Source of the DNA: Microscillaceae bacterium
GTDB lineage: Bacteria; Bacteroidota; Bacteroidia; Cytophagales; Microscillaceae
Direction: 5' to 3'
DNA length: 38,280 bases
Assembly: GCA_025455045.1 (NCBI GenBank)
Contig: JALONJ010000014.1
Coordinates: 1 to 38,280 of the forward strand
Shown here: positions 26,824 to 34,520 of the stretch, one piece after another
How positions within the stretch are numbered: position 1 is the first letter of the stretch
How the letters are laid out: each line of letters begins with the position of its first letter
Notes under the pieces: generated by a model
What the model saw: only the letters and a program-made list of their open reading frames with translations
What the model was told of the DNA's origin: nothing
The model's database searches: none
Translations under genes and position numbers: made by a program

Positions 26824-28212
26824 TTATTTATAAAGCAAATGATCTTCAAATACAATCTGGCGCATCACTTGGGTCTGTTCGGGGGTGGCTATGACCGGAA
26901 TCCGCTCATCGGAAATAAAAGTAAAAACCGGTATCGATTGTACCAATCGCCCTTCGTACAAATAATTTTTGAGAAAATAGCTTTGCCGTACGCCAATTCG
27001 GTGGATTTGGTCAAACATAAAATTGCCCAAACCGTGAAAAATCGGCTTACCTTTATAAAATTCAATTTTTTGAACTTGGTGGGCTTGCGAGCCGTGAACC
27101 ACATCAGCCCCCATTTCAATCAAATCTCGAGAAATTTTGGCTTGCGTGGCACTCGGCGAGTACGAATCCACTTCATTGAACTGAACGCCTACCCAGACAA
27201 TATCAATTTTTTGTTGTTTTTTCAAGTTATTGATGGCTTTCAAAGCCTTTTGGCGGTCGTATTTGTTTGCGCCCGATTGATTGGGCGCATTGGCACATTC
27301 CCCAATCGGGCAACTTTCGTTGTACCCAATAAAAGCTAATTTTTTTCCATCTTTTAGGCTGATAATCAGGGGTTTATCGGCTTCTTCGGGATTGAGCCCC
27401 CCGCCAAAAGTTTGTATTTTATTTTTTTGATACCAGTCCATCGTGAGGCGATAAGGTTCAGCCCCAAAGTCTTTGTTGTGGTTGCCGGTCAGCTCCACAA
27501 TATCTACACTCAAATCAATCAATGCCTGAAAATCGCGCTCTTTGGTGCAAAAACGATAGCTGGGGTCATATTTCAAATACACACAATTGGGGCTGATACT
27601 TACTTCGTTGCTGATATGCACCAAATCGGCATCTCGAAAATAATCAATCACGCCTTTGGTGATAAATTGCGCGCCATTGACATCGGCGGCAAGCCCGGTA
27701 TTGCGGGTAATAGCCGAACAGCCGGTCAGCATCAGTTTAGTAATTCGTTTTTTAAAATCAAAAGGTTTGTCTTTTTTGAGCCAAAGCGGGTATTTTGCGG
27801 CTTGGTCAAAAAACGAAATACTGTCAATTTTGAGGGCTTGAAATTGGCTTGACAAATGATTGATATCGACAATTAAGTAGTTTGTTTTGGCTAAAGGGGC
27901 AAATTCGCCAAGTTGTTGAATGGTGGGAATGTTGGCTTCGCAAGTAAACAATTTGGCTACCTGATTTTTGAGTTTAGCCAAAGTGTAAACCTTACCCGCG
28001 CAAAAGGCTTTTTTCAATGAATCGGAGCTAATATACTGATTATCAACGCTATAGCCGGTAACGACCAGCAGAGGGCAATCCTCGAGCAATATTTTTGGGG
28101 GCAATACTTCGGTCTCGGGCGAGGGCGATTGAGCAAAAGTCAAATAAAAAACCAAAATACCAAAGACAAAAGTGGAAATCAGGAGCAATGAATAAAGAAA
28201 AATCTTGCGCAT
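26824..28212 (-). CDS. CapA family protein (poly-gamma-glutamate/capsule synthesis-like)
   Basis: 462 residues. A membrane anchor (about 5-25) is followed by a less conserved region (40-150) and a CapA-type metallophosphoesterase-like domain (about 155-410). Recognisable motifs: LTGNHNKDFG (241-250; usual NNHxxDxG), VVHGSQAHQVQ (371-381; usual GxHPHxxQ) and GLGNFMFDQ (394-402). Departures: the usual N-terminal GD motif reads LTGCSAIT and the HWG-E-Y motif reads VQFNEVDS, so catalysis may differ. CapA proteins serve in poly-gamma-glutamate or capsule export/anchoring, though many are of unknown role; the other capBC genes are absent. Two palindrome cores (27360, 28037) lie inside the gene. Promoter match 30 nt upstream. 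Confidence 0.87.
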   Translation of the reverse strand: MRKIFLYSLLLISTFVFGILVFYLTFAQSPSPETEVLPPKILLEDCPLLVVTGYSVDNQYISSDSLKKAFCAGKVYTLAKLKNQVAKLFTCEANIPTIQQLGEFAPLAKTNYLIVDINHLSSQFQALKIDSISFFDQAAKYPLWLKKDKPFDFKKRITKLMLTGCSAITRNTGLAADVNGAQFITKGVIDYFRDADLVHISNEVSISPNCVYLKYDPSYRFCTKERDFQALIDLSVDIVELTGNHNKDFGAEPYRLTMDWYQKNKIQTFGGGLNPEEADKPLIISLKDGKKLAFIGYNESCPIGECANAPNQSGANKYDRQKALKAINNLKKQQKIDIVWVGVQFNEVDSYSPSATQAKISRDLIEMGADVVHGSQAHQVQKIEFYKGKPIFHGLGNFMFDQIHRIGVRQSYFLKNYLYEGRLVQSIPVFTFISDERIPVIATPEQTQVMRQIVFEDHLLYK

Positions 28213-28241
28213 ACCAAGAAAATAAATATAGTAATTGTTGG

Positions 28242-28271
28242 CAAAGGTGCTAAAAAAGTGCCAATGCTCAA
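28242..28271 (-). promoter_or_regulatory. Bacteroidota-type promoter of the CapA-like gene
   Basis: On the minus strand: TTG (28271-28269), 19 nt, CACCTTTG (28249-28242). One mismatch to TAnnTTTG (C for T). Distance to the ATG at 28212 is about 30 nt, the right size for a short leader. Confidence 0.5.
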
Positions 28272-28280
28272 GTTTGTATC

Positions 28281-28314
28281 AAAAAAAAGCCAACTTTGCA
28301 GTTGACTTTTTTTA
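28281..28314. terminator. Rho-independent terminator after the PorE-like gene
   Basis: AAAGCCAACT (28286-28295) pairs with AGTTGACTTT (28300-28309) with one mismatch and a 4-nt loop; A-run before and T-run after, so it can work in both directions. On the minus strand it ends the gene stopping at 28344. A palindrome core (28323-28331) lies between gene and terminator. Confidence 0.8.
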
Positions 28315-28343
28315 TAAACATCTGATAATCAATGGTTTATGAA

Positions 28344-30380
28344 TTAATTTCGTTTTCGACGATTGCGGTCAATGCGAATTACCTTCATCTCAGTTCGCCG
28401 GTTCTCTTCATTGGCTTCTTGAGTATTGACTTTCAATTTGCTTTCGCCATAGCCGCGAGGGTTGAGGCGATTGGGAGCAATTCCTTTTTGAACCAAATAA
28501 GCCACTGTAGAGTCGGCACGTCTTTGCGAAAGCATTAAATTGTTTTGTTCAGTACCTACAGCATCGGTATGAGACCCCATTTCAACATCAATTTGGGGAT
28601 TTTTTTGCAAAAAGTCCACAAACTCGTCTAAGATGCGCATTGCATCGGGGCGAATGTCGGCTTTATTGTAATCAAAGTTAATATCAATTTGGCGCACAAC
28701 GGTATCTACATCTACCACAATTTTTTCCATAATTACCTTGGTTTCAAAAGTGGTGTCAATCTCCACGCGAGGGTCGTCTTTGACTGCATCTTGCGCAATA
28801 GACCGCCCAAAAGTTGAATAATCAAACTCATCACGAAAATAATCATCTCCGGCATCTACGGCAATGGCAAAGTTTGCTGGTACTTCCACGCCAAATTTAT
28901 CCGTTTTACCATCTTCTTTAGTAGTAAAATCATTCAGTTTTTTCTCTTTGTTAAATTTATTTCCGGCAAAGAAATCAATTTTGGCACTACCCAGAGGCAC
29001 TTCTTTTTTGGTCTTATCGGTCGGGTCTATACCCACCACTTGGATTTTGAGAAAATAACGCAGAATTTTTTTGTCGGGCGTAATATCTCTAAACGAATAA
29101 ATATCGTCATCGCCCTTGCCACCTTCGCGGTTGGAAGTGAAGTAGCCGGTGGTGTCGGTTTTAAAAATCATTCCAAAATCATCGCTACGCGAGTTCATCG
29201 GTGCGCCAAGATTTTGAATCGTTGTAGCACCTTGCTTGCGGACGGCTTTGAACATATCTAAGCCCCCAAAACCCGGATGCCCGTCTGAGGCAAAGTACAA
29301 TTCGCCTTCGTCCGATACCACCGGAAACAATTCATTGCCCGCAGTATTGATGTCGCGCCCCAAGTTGCGTATATTCACAATTCTTGAACCATTGATATCG
29401 GCTTGCCATATATCTACCCCGCCATAACCCCCACCTTTGCGATTGGAGGCAAAATACAGCCGCTTGCCGTCGGGGCGAATGAAGGGGCAAGCCGTCCACA
29501 CGTTTTCTTTGCTGCCTTTGAGGTTGTCGTTACCGGCTTCTGCCAAGTTGCGGTTGATGTTGATAGGATAGGGCAAAATTTCGGGTTCTGACCAGCCATC
29601 ATCGGTCTTGCGCGAAATATACAAATCAACCTCTGCCGATTCATTTTTTTTGCCACTGCCACTGCGAGCAAAAATCATAAAACTCCCATCGGGGGCAAAA
29701 GTAGGAGAGGTTTCATTGACTCCCTCGAGCATTATTTTTTCATTAAAAGGCTCGGTTACGCCCGAACAATTGTCCCAATCTTGAATTTTGTGCGCGAAGA
29801 TTCCGGCAAAACTCGCACCTGTACCTTCGTATATACCCGACTTGCGCGTGGAGCTAAACAATATTTTGTCATAATAAATGCTTGGGGCAAACTCGGCGGC
29901 ATTGGTATTGATGCCCTCACAATTTTTGACCTCATAATAGGTCTTTTTATTAAGCAATTCTTCTACTTTTTTGAAATTTTGCACTTCGTTGCGTGCCTGC
30001 CGGATAAACTCGGAATTGCGACCGGTTTTGCTATAGGTTTCAAATTGCTTGCTTGCCTCCTGATACTTGCCATTGGCTTTGAGGGCTTGAGCATAGTAGT
30101 AGCGCACCGTATCATTGTTGGAATTGAGGTCAAGTGCGGCTCGATAAAATTTTTCGGCTTCTTGAATCCGATTGGAACGACGATACGACTCACCCAACAG
30201 CCGATTGACTTCTTCGGTATTCATACCACCATTTTTCAATTCATTAAGTTGAGCAATGGTTTTGTTGTACTCGGCTTTGTTGAAAGTTTTTTTGACGTTT
30301 TTGAGGGGACCGCCACAAGCCCATAGCCCGAGCCAAAGCCCTCCGACAATCCCGATTTTATAAAGACTTGATTTAAGCAT
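28344..30380 (-). CDS. PorE-like lipoprotein (TPR, PD40 propeller, OmpA domain) of type IX secretion
   Basis: 678 residues. Lipobox with C22 (LGLWACGG); TPR helices about 35-135 (SYRRSNRIQEAEKFYRAAL, QALKANGKYQEASKQFETY); WD40-like PD40 propeller about 150-440 with repeats such as PDGKRLYFASNRKGGGYGGVD and DEGELYFASDGHPGFGGLD; a carboxypeptidase-regulatory-like stretch (about 440-540); and a C-terminal OmpA domain (about 555-672, FDYNKADIRPDAMRILDEF ... GSHTDAVGTEQNN ... LSQRRADSTVAYL ... PRGYGESK) that binds peptidoglycan. This domain order is that of PorE, which anchors the type IX secretion machinery to the cell wall. It is transcribed alone and closed by a terminator. Confidence 0.88.
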   Translation of the reverse strand: MLKSSLYKIGIVGGLWLGLWACGGPLKNVKKTFNKAEYNKTIAQLNELKNGGMNTEEVNRLLGESYRRSNRIQEAEKFYRAALDLNSNNDTVRYYYAQALKANGKYQEASKQFETYSKTGRNSEFIRQARNEVQNFKKVEELLNKKTYYEVKNCEGINTNAAEFAPSIYYDKILFSSTRKSGIYEGTGASFAGIFAHKIQDWDNCSGVTEPFNEKIMLEGVNETSPTFAPDGSFMIFARSGSGKKNESAEVDLYISRKTDDGWSEPEILPYPININRNLAEAGNDNLKGSKENVWTACPFIRPDGKRLYFASNRKGGGYGGVDIWQADINGSRIVNIRNLGRDINTAGNELFPVVSDEGELYFASDGHPGFGGLDMFKAVRKQGATTIQNLGAPMNSRSDDFGMIFKTDTTGYFTSNREGGKGDDDIYSFRDITPDKKILRYFLKIQVVGIDPTDKTKKEVPLGSAKIDFFAGNKFNKEKKLNDFTTKEDGKTDKFGVEVPANFAIAVDAGDDYFRDEFDYSTFGRSIAQDAVKDDPRVEIDTTFETKVIMEKIVVDVDTVVRQIDINFDYNKADIRPDAMRILDEFVDFLQKNPQIDVEMGSHTDAVGTEQNNLMLSQRRADSTVAYLVQKGIAPNRLNPRGYGESKLKVNTQEANEENRRTEMKVIRIDRNRRKRN

Positions 30381-30744
30381 AGTTACTAAATTTAAAAGCG
30401 TTTTGGATTTTTGAATTTGTAGGTAAATTTAAAGTCATCCAATTCGATTCAAAAGTTTTTAATGATTGATAAAAAACAACAAATATGACAAAAACAAACC
30501 ATTTAGTTTAATTTACAGGTAATTATTTTTTTGTAAAACATTGATAATCAATGAATTATGACTTAATCATTAATAGCTTTGCACAAGCCAAACCAGTGTA
30601 AGCAGTGGCTAGAAGTGGCTATTATATTGCAGGCATTACGTAGTAATTGACCAAAAGGCAGCCTGTTTTATTATTTAAAAGTAAAGCGAAAATCCTTAAT
30701 TTCAAAGTTTGAGATAGGGGAAACAATATTTTTTTAAATATTAT
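30381..30744. other. Divergent spacer with one palindrome
   Basis: Core 30542-30550, with TAA and TTA both at proper spacing (TAAAACAT... and ...ATGAATTATG). 30580-30720 has no repeat or gene that I recognise. No clear promoter boxes. Confidence 0.55.
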
Positions 30745-31389
30745 ATGAAAAAAATTTATTTTATCCTGATTTTCAATGGCTACCTGTATAGTTTGGAAGC
30801 GCAAACTCCTGCCGAGTTGTTCGAGATACATATTTTTGAGCAACAATGGACACAATTCAAATATGATTTGTTTCCCGATTTATACCAAATTTCCGATTAC
30901 GCGCATTTGCTCGATACCCTCCAAAACTTAGCCATTATACAAAAATTAGATGACTTTATTCAAAAAAACAAATCGCAAATCATTGATTATCAACGAATTA
31001 AATTAAAAACTTACACCAATTTCAAAGTTGATTTTGGGGCATATCAACCTGATACGATTCTCACCTCAAGCGAACTTGAAGTATTGCACACTGGAATCAG
31101 TCAAGGAAGAGGGCGAGAATATGAAAATTTGCTAAAATTCAAACATATTTCGCCAGCCGAAATGGTTTATTTTTATTTCAATGTATTAATGGGTCGTCGT
31201 CTGACTGCCAGCGAAATGGCCAATTTTTATCTGCGAAATTCTATAGCCAATCCTTTGTTTCTCAGCCAATCAATGGGCAACGACAAATGGAAAATCTGGT
31301 TTGATGCCTACCAGTTTTTAGTTGAGTTTGAATATGATATAGCCCAAATGCACTGTCGTCCGCTACAAGTTTGGGTTCGGAAAAAATAA
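30745..31389 (+). CDS. Secreted protein of unknown function
   Basis: 214 residues. Short signal peptide (about 1-20, ending YSLEAQ), then an acidic, aromatic-rich, mostly helical protein with no motif I recognise. The stretch PAEMVYFYFNVLMGRRLTASEMANFYLR (read across about 131-158) looks like a helical pair with a repeated aM-F/YF pattern. A palindrome core (30984-30992) is in the gene and is read as IIDYQ; the left TAA, which would be an in-frame stop, is CAA. The start ATG is preceded by very AT-rich sequence. No operon partner. Confidence 0.75.
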   Translation: MKKIYFILIFNGYLYSLEAQTPAELFEIHIFEQQWTQFKYDLFPDLYQISDYAHLLDTLQNLAIIQKLDDFIQKNKSQIIDYQRIKLKTYTNFKVDFGAYQPDTILTSSELEVLHTGISQGRGREYENLLKFKHISPAEMVYFYFNVLMGRRLTASEMANFYLRNSIANPLFLSQSMGNDKWKIWFDAYQFLVEFEYDIAQMHCRPLQVWVRKK

Positions 31390-31581
31390 TAAGTCATTTA
31401 AAAAACGACTCTCTATTTCTCATTCCTAGATGCCTAGTATTGAACAGCAATTCCCACTATAGAATTTTTAGACAGATTTTTAATTTTTAGAATTTCAAAA
31501 AATGAATTTTTTGATAAAGCCTTGGTTTTCAAGTAATTAAAAAAATTATTCGTTCTATATTGTCCACTATTCATTCCTAAG
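31390..31581. repeat. Short spacer with a dispersed ACAGCAATTCCCACT repeat
   Basis: 31445-31495 starts ACAGCAATTCCCACTATAGAA and is matched at 38131-38181 (ACAGCAATTCCCACTGTATAA), both ending in TTTTTAGAAT. Each copy lies within about 60 nt of a plus-strand stop codon. A degenerate palindrome (TGGTTTTCAAGTAATTA) is near 31524. Confidence 0.65.
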
Positions 31582-32154
31582 TTATTTATTATCATTTTCC
31601 GCTACCTTGTCGAGTTGTTGTTTATAGCCTCTGATGTCGCGCATAATTTTGCGCAAATCTCGTTTGTTGTTGCTGGGCAGGCGCGTAAGCGAATCTATTT
31701 TTTTCTTCAAGTTGTCTTTTATGTTCAGTACAGTTTGTTTTTGTTCGGGACTCTCTACGGTTTTGGACAAAGTGTCGAGGGCTTGCACATTTTTGGTAAA
31801 CAAGGTCTCGAGGCTGTCCGAACTGATATTTTGGATATTGTCTTCAATGGTACTGTTGTTTTTTTGAATTTCGTACAGCGAAGTAAGTTTATTTTTTTCG
31901 GTCTTGAGTACCTCATTCACCCCTTGCAGGCGGCTGTTGTCGCTTAGAGCCGGTAAGCCCAAAAAGCCCACTACTCCAATATTCAACAAGGTAAAAAACA
32001 TATAAACATACACCACATTCAATATTTCTTTGCGCGGTTTTTTGACTCTTTGCTCTTTTTGAATGATATTGTAGGCTAAAAACATCAGCAAAAACGAAAG
32101 TCCCGAAGCCCCGTAGCCCAATATTTTGATGACATCAAAACTAAAATTATCCAT
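31582..32154 (-). CDS. Two-helix membrane protein with coiled-coil tail, unknown function
   Basis: 190 residues. Two membrane segments (about 8-29 and 45-68) are joined by a basic loop (KEQRVKKPRKE, cytoplasmic by the positive-inside rule), then a long helical and probably coiled-coil domain (about 75-188) rich in Lys, Asp, Asn and Ser. No catalytic motif and no family recognised. ATG start MDNFSF. It is flanked by repeat-rich spacers on both sides and has no apparent operon partner. The short spacer to its 3' side carries another dispersed repeat. Confidence 0.75.
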   Translation of the reverse strand: MDNFSFDVIKILGYGASGLSFLLMFLAYNIIQKEQRVKKPRKEILNVVYVYMFFTLLNIGVVGFLGLPALSDNSRLQGVNEVLKTEKNKLTSLYEIQKNNSTIEDNIQNISSDSLETLFTKNVQALDTLSKTVESPEQKQTVLNIKDNLKKKIDSLTRLPSNNKRDLRKIMRDIRGYKQQLDKVAENDNK

Positions 32155-32477
32155 AATTATGGTGGAGTAAAAAATAAATGTAATTTGTAATTAATTGATT
32201 ATCAAGGTATTATATATTTACTTGCTCTAAAAAATCTTATACTTTGGTGTTTATTTCAAACTTTGCCAAACCCTTAAAGACTTTTGATTTTGTTTGTTTC
32301 AAAATTAGGTGGTTTTTTTGAATGAACAATAGGCTTCAGTACTTATTTTTCAACTATTCCCAAAACAAATCCTTGATTATCAACTGTTTACGAACCAAAT
32401 CTTGATACTTAACCTAATTTGAATTAGAAGTTAAAAATAGTTCTCGACATCTTCAAAGAAACTGTTTGGCTTAGGCG

Positions 32478-32550
32478 CAGTCTAAAGCTACTTACGCGCA
32501 CAGGCTAGACAGCCTGCGTTACAACTTTCCTGAAAAGTGGTAAAGAACCC
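32478..32550. repeat. 73-bp dispersed repeat, copy 2
   Basis: Ungapped partner of 391-463. Its centre CAGGCT-AGAC-AGCCTG (32501-32516) is a 6-bp stem hairpin. Confidence 0.7.
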
Positions 32551-32582
32551 TATTGTTTATTCAATACTTCGCAGATATTGCA

Positions 32583-32627
32583 TAACTTATTGACCACGTC
32601 CGCCTCTGGTGGATTATCAAGCATTTA
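32583..32627. repeat. Long-form palindrome element (copy L5)
   Basis: TAA - 5 nt - TGA (32591-32593) - 23 nt - TCA (32617-32619) - 5 nt - TTA. Inserted piece reads CCACGTCCGCCTCTGGTGGA plus TTA, the same orientation as L1. Confidence 0.8.
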
Positions 32628-32683
32628 TAATATTTACAAAACCTCAGCTAACTGCTTGATTTTCAATTATTTAGCTCCTAACC

Positions 32684-32844
32684 AGAAACTCGGAACTAGA
32701 AACCAGAAACTAGAAACCAGAAACTCGGAACTAGAAACTAGAAACCAGAAACTAGAAACCAGAAACCAGAAACCAGAAACTAGAAACCAGAAACTAGAAA
32801 CCAGAAACCAGAAACTAGAAACCAGAAACCAGAAACTAGAAACC
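32684..32844. repeat. Heptamer tandem array, 23 units
   Basis: Exactly 23 copies of a 7-bp unit: AGAAACC and AGAAACT alternate irregularly and CGGAACT appears as units 2 and 7; 23 x 7 = 161 bp with no slip. The first AAC lies 14 nt after the degenerate palindrome core at 32657-32665, the same distance seen for shorter tracts elsewhere in the window. Three units make a 21-bp, 7-residue repeat if translated (ETRNQKL), which creates the open frame here. Confidence 0.95.
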
Positions 32845-32895
32845 CCACGAATTATTGTTATTGAGATGTAAATTTAAAAAAAGCCAAAATTTTGC

Positions 32896-32903
32896 TACCT
32901 TTG
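32896..32903 (+). promoter_or_regulatory. -7 box TACCTTTG of ubiA
   Basis: TACCTTTG fits TAnnTTTG exactly. No good TTG lies 17-20 nt upstream, so this is a single-box call. It lies 17 nt before the TTG taken as the ubiA start and downstream of the longer start at 32855, and so favours the shorter protein. Confidence 0.5.
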
Positions 32904-32920
32904 ATCAAAAATTACTGCTT

Positions 32921-33805
32921 TTGAAAAATCAACCTTTAAGCTTACAAAAACCTAAGAAATTTGACCTAAGCGGTTTTTTGCGTTTAGTGCGAATCAACAA
33001 TTTGCTCATTTTGGCATTTAGTCAATGGATGATTAAGGCTTTTTTAATTGATGATTCCTTGGATATATTGCTTAATTTGCGGGTATTTCCACTGTTTGGA
33101 CTTATGGGTAGTACGGTTTTGATTGCGGCGGCGGGTTATGTAATCAATGACTATTATGACGTGAAAATCGATACCGTCAACAAACCCCAAGAAGTAATTG
33201 TAGGGCGTTTGATTAAGCGGCGAGTGGCGATGTTTTTAAATTTTGCCTTCAATCTCTTGGGTTTGGGCTTGGCTTGGACTTTGGGCTGGTGGATTTTTGG
33301 CACTTGTTTGTTGGTGGCATTTATGCTGTGGTGGTATTCCAATCAACTCAAAAGACTGCCTTTGATAGGCAATTTGATGATAGCCGCACTTACGGCAATG
33401 GCAGTGCTTTTGTTGGCAATTTATTATACTCAAAATCGAGCTTTGGTTTATTTGTTTGCTTTGTTTGCTTTTTTTATTTCTTTGATTCGAGAGATTGTCA
33501 AAGATATGGAAGATGTAAAAGGCGATGCCGTGTTTGGCTGCCGTACTTTGCCTATAGTATGGGGAATTAGCCGTACCAAGCGTGTAATTTATGTTTTTTT
33601 TGGGATTTTTGTGGTCATTTTGCTTTCTACTTATCTTACCTTTCCGAGCCGTTTTGCAATGTATTTGTATGGAGTGGTGTTGCCACCTCTGGCTTGGTTT
33701 GTTTATCAATTGTACTATGCCGATTCCAAAAAAGATTTTCGCGCTTTAAGTACTTTGTGCAAATTAATTATGGTTCTGGGAGTGTTGAGTATGGTGCTGA
33801 TTTAG
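32921..33805 (+). CDS. UbiA family prenyltransferase
   Basis: 294 residues from the TTG at 32921. The frame opens at another TTG (32855), but that would lie upstream of the -7 box. An eight-to-nine-helix integral membrane enzyme with both Asp-rich motifs that bind the prenyl diphosphate through Mg: NDYYDVKID in the second helix region and DMEDVKGD in the sixth. The nearby RINN and YSNQLKRLPLIGN segments fit the family. Members attach prenyl chains to aromatic or glycerol-phosphate acceptors (menaquinone, heme, archaeal-type lipids); the Bacteroidota group resembling geranylgeranylglycerol-phosphate synthase partners is a possibility, but no neighbour settles the acceptor. Confidence 0.88.
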   Translation: MKNQPLSLQKPKKFDLSGFLRLVRINNLLILAFSQWMIKAFLIDDSLDILLNLRVFPLFGLMGSTVLIAAAGYVINDYYDVKIDTVNKPQEVIVGRLIKRRVAMFLNFAFNLLGLGLAWTLGWWIFGTCLLVAFMLWWYSNQLKRLPLIGNLMIAALTAMAVLLLAIYYTQNRALVYLFALFAFFISLIREIVKDMEDVKGDAVFGCRTLPIVWGISRTKRVIYVFFGIFVVILLSTYLTFPSRFAMYLYGVVLPPLAWFVYQLYYADSKKDFRALSTLCKLIMVLGVLSMVLI

Positions 33806-34339
33806 TTAGTTCATAATTTATCAATAAATCCATTGATTTGCTTGATAAAGGGTATGTTATTGTAGAATTATTTATGTTTCCTTAAAACGAAATTATGAGC
33901 TAGTAAAAATTACTAAAATTCGATTTTTTAAAAAAAGGAAGGTACATTCCAATATCTAAAATAACGATTGAGCGCACCTCTCGATAAATTTCCGCAAAAA
34001 ATTTAAAAAGTATAATCCATTGATTATCAGTAAGTTATATTTTAAAAGTTGATTTTTATAATTACTTGATTATCAGGGGGTTAAGGATTAATTATATCGG
34101 CAATGAACTTTTTTTACAAACCTTGAAAACAAAAAAACACCGCCCCGATTGGAAGTTAAATCACTGATTATCAAATGATTATACCAATTATTATCAACAA
34201 TCTAACCACAGATGATTATAAAAAGAGAAATAAATTTTATTAATTTTTTTTGAATAGTTGGATAATTAAAAGTTATCTATAATTTTGTGGCTTAGTTTGT
34301 AAATCTCAAAACATTTTGAGCCAAACAAATTGATGTTAA
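33806..34339. other. 534-nt spacer before tRNA-Ser
   Basis: Three palindromes (cores 34021, 34068, 34165), all with TAA at proper left spacing and TTA at proper right spacing, and a degenerate fourth near 34259. 33806-34010 shows nothing recognisable. No gene. Confidence 0.7.
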
Positions 34340-34426
34340 AGAGAGGTGTCCGAGTGGTTGAAGGAGCACGCCTGGAAAGTGTGTATGCGGGAAACCGCAT
34401 CGAGGGTTCGAATCCCTTCCTCTCTG
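34340..34426 (+). tRNA. tRNA-Ser (anticodon GGA)
   Basis: 87 nt. Acceptor arms AGAGAGG (34340-34346) and CCTCTCT (34419-34425) pair fully, with G34426 as discriminator. The anticodon loop CTGGAAA gives GGA at 34374-34376. There is a long variable arm (TGCGGGAAACCGCA) and a T-arm GGTTCGAATCC. The long variable arm and discriminator G are serine identity features. CCA is not encoded (GCAA follows). A T-run (34433-34440) may end the transcript. Confidence 0.97.
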
Positions 34427-34520
34427 CAAAACTTTTTTTTGAATCTTTAACTAAATTTTTAATTATAATTTCTTTTAAAATCATATCTTTAAACTCCATT
34501 TTGAACTAAAAATTAAACTT

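Larger units (their letters stand above)
32155..32920. other. 766-nt repeat region upstream of ubiA
   Basis: Holds palindromes (cores 32196 and 32374), 73-bp repeat copy 2 (32478-32550), a long-form palindrome (32583-32627), a degenerate palindrome (TGATTTTCA 32657-32665), the 161-bp heptamer array (32684-32844) and a -7 box (32896-32903). A 97-codon open frame over the array is judged spurious. No gene. Confidence 0.8.

Noticed and set aside
32684-32844. CRISPR array
   Set aside because: Units are 7 bp and contiguous, with no spacers and no cas genes in the window.
32578-32871. Open frame of 97 codons with a repeating ETRNQKL pattern
   Set aside because: It is the translation of the 7-bp array plus a long-form palindrome; there is no promoter, and it overlaps the ubiA upstream region. 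It looks like a coiled coil only because 3 x 7 bp gives a 7-residue repeat.
34266-34499. Minus-strand frame across tRNA-Ser
   Set aside because: It is the antisense of a well-folded tRNA gene.
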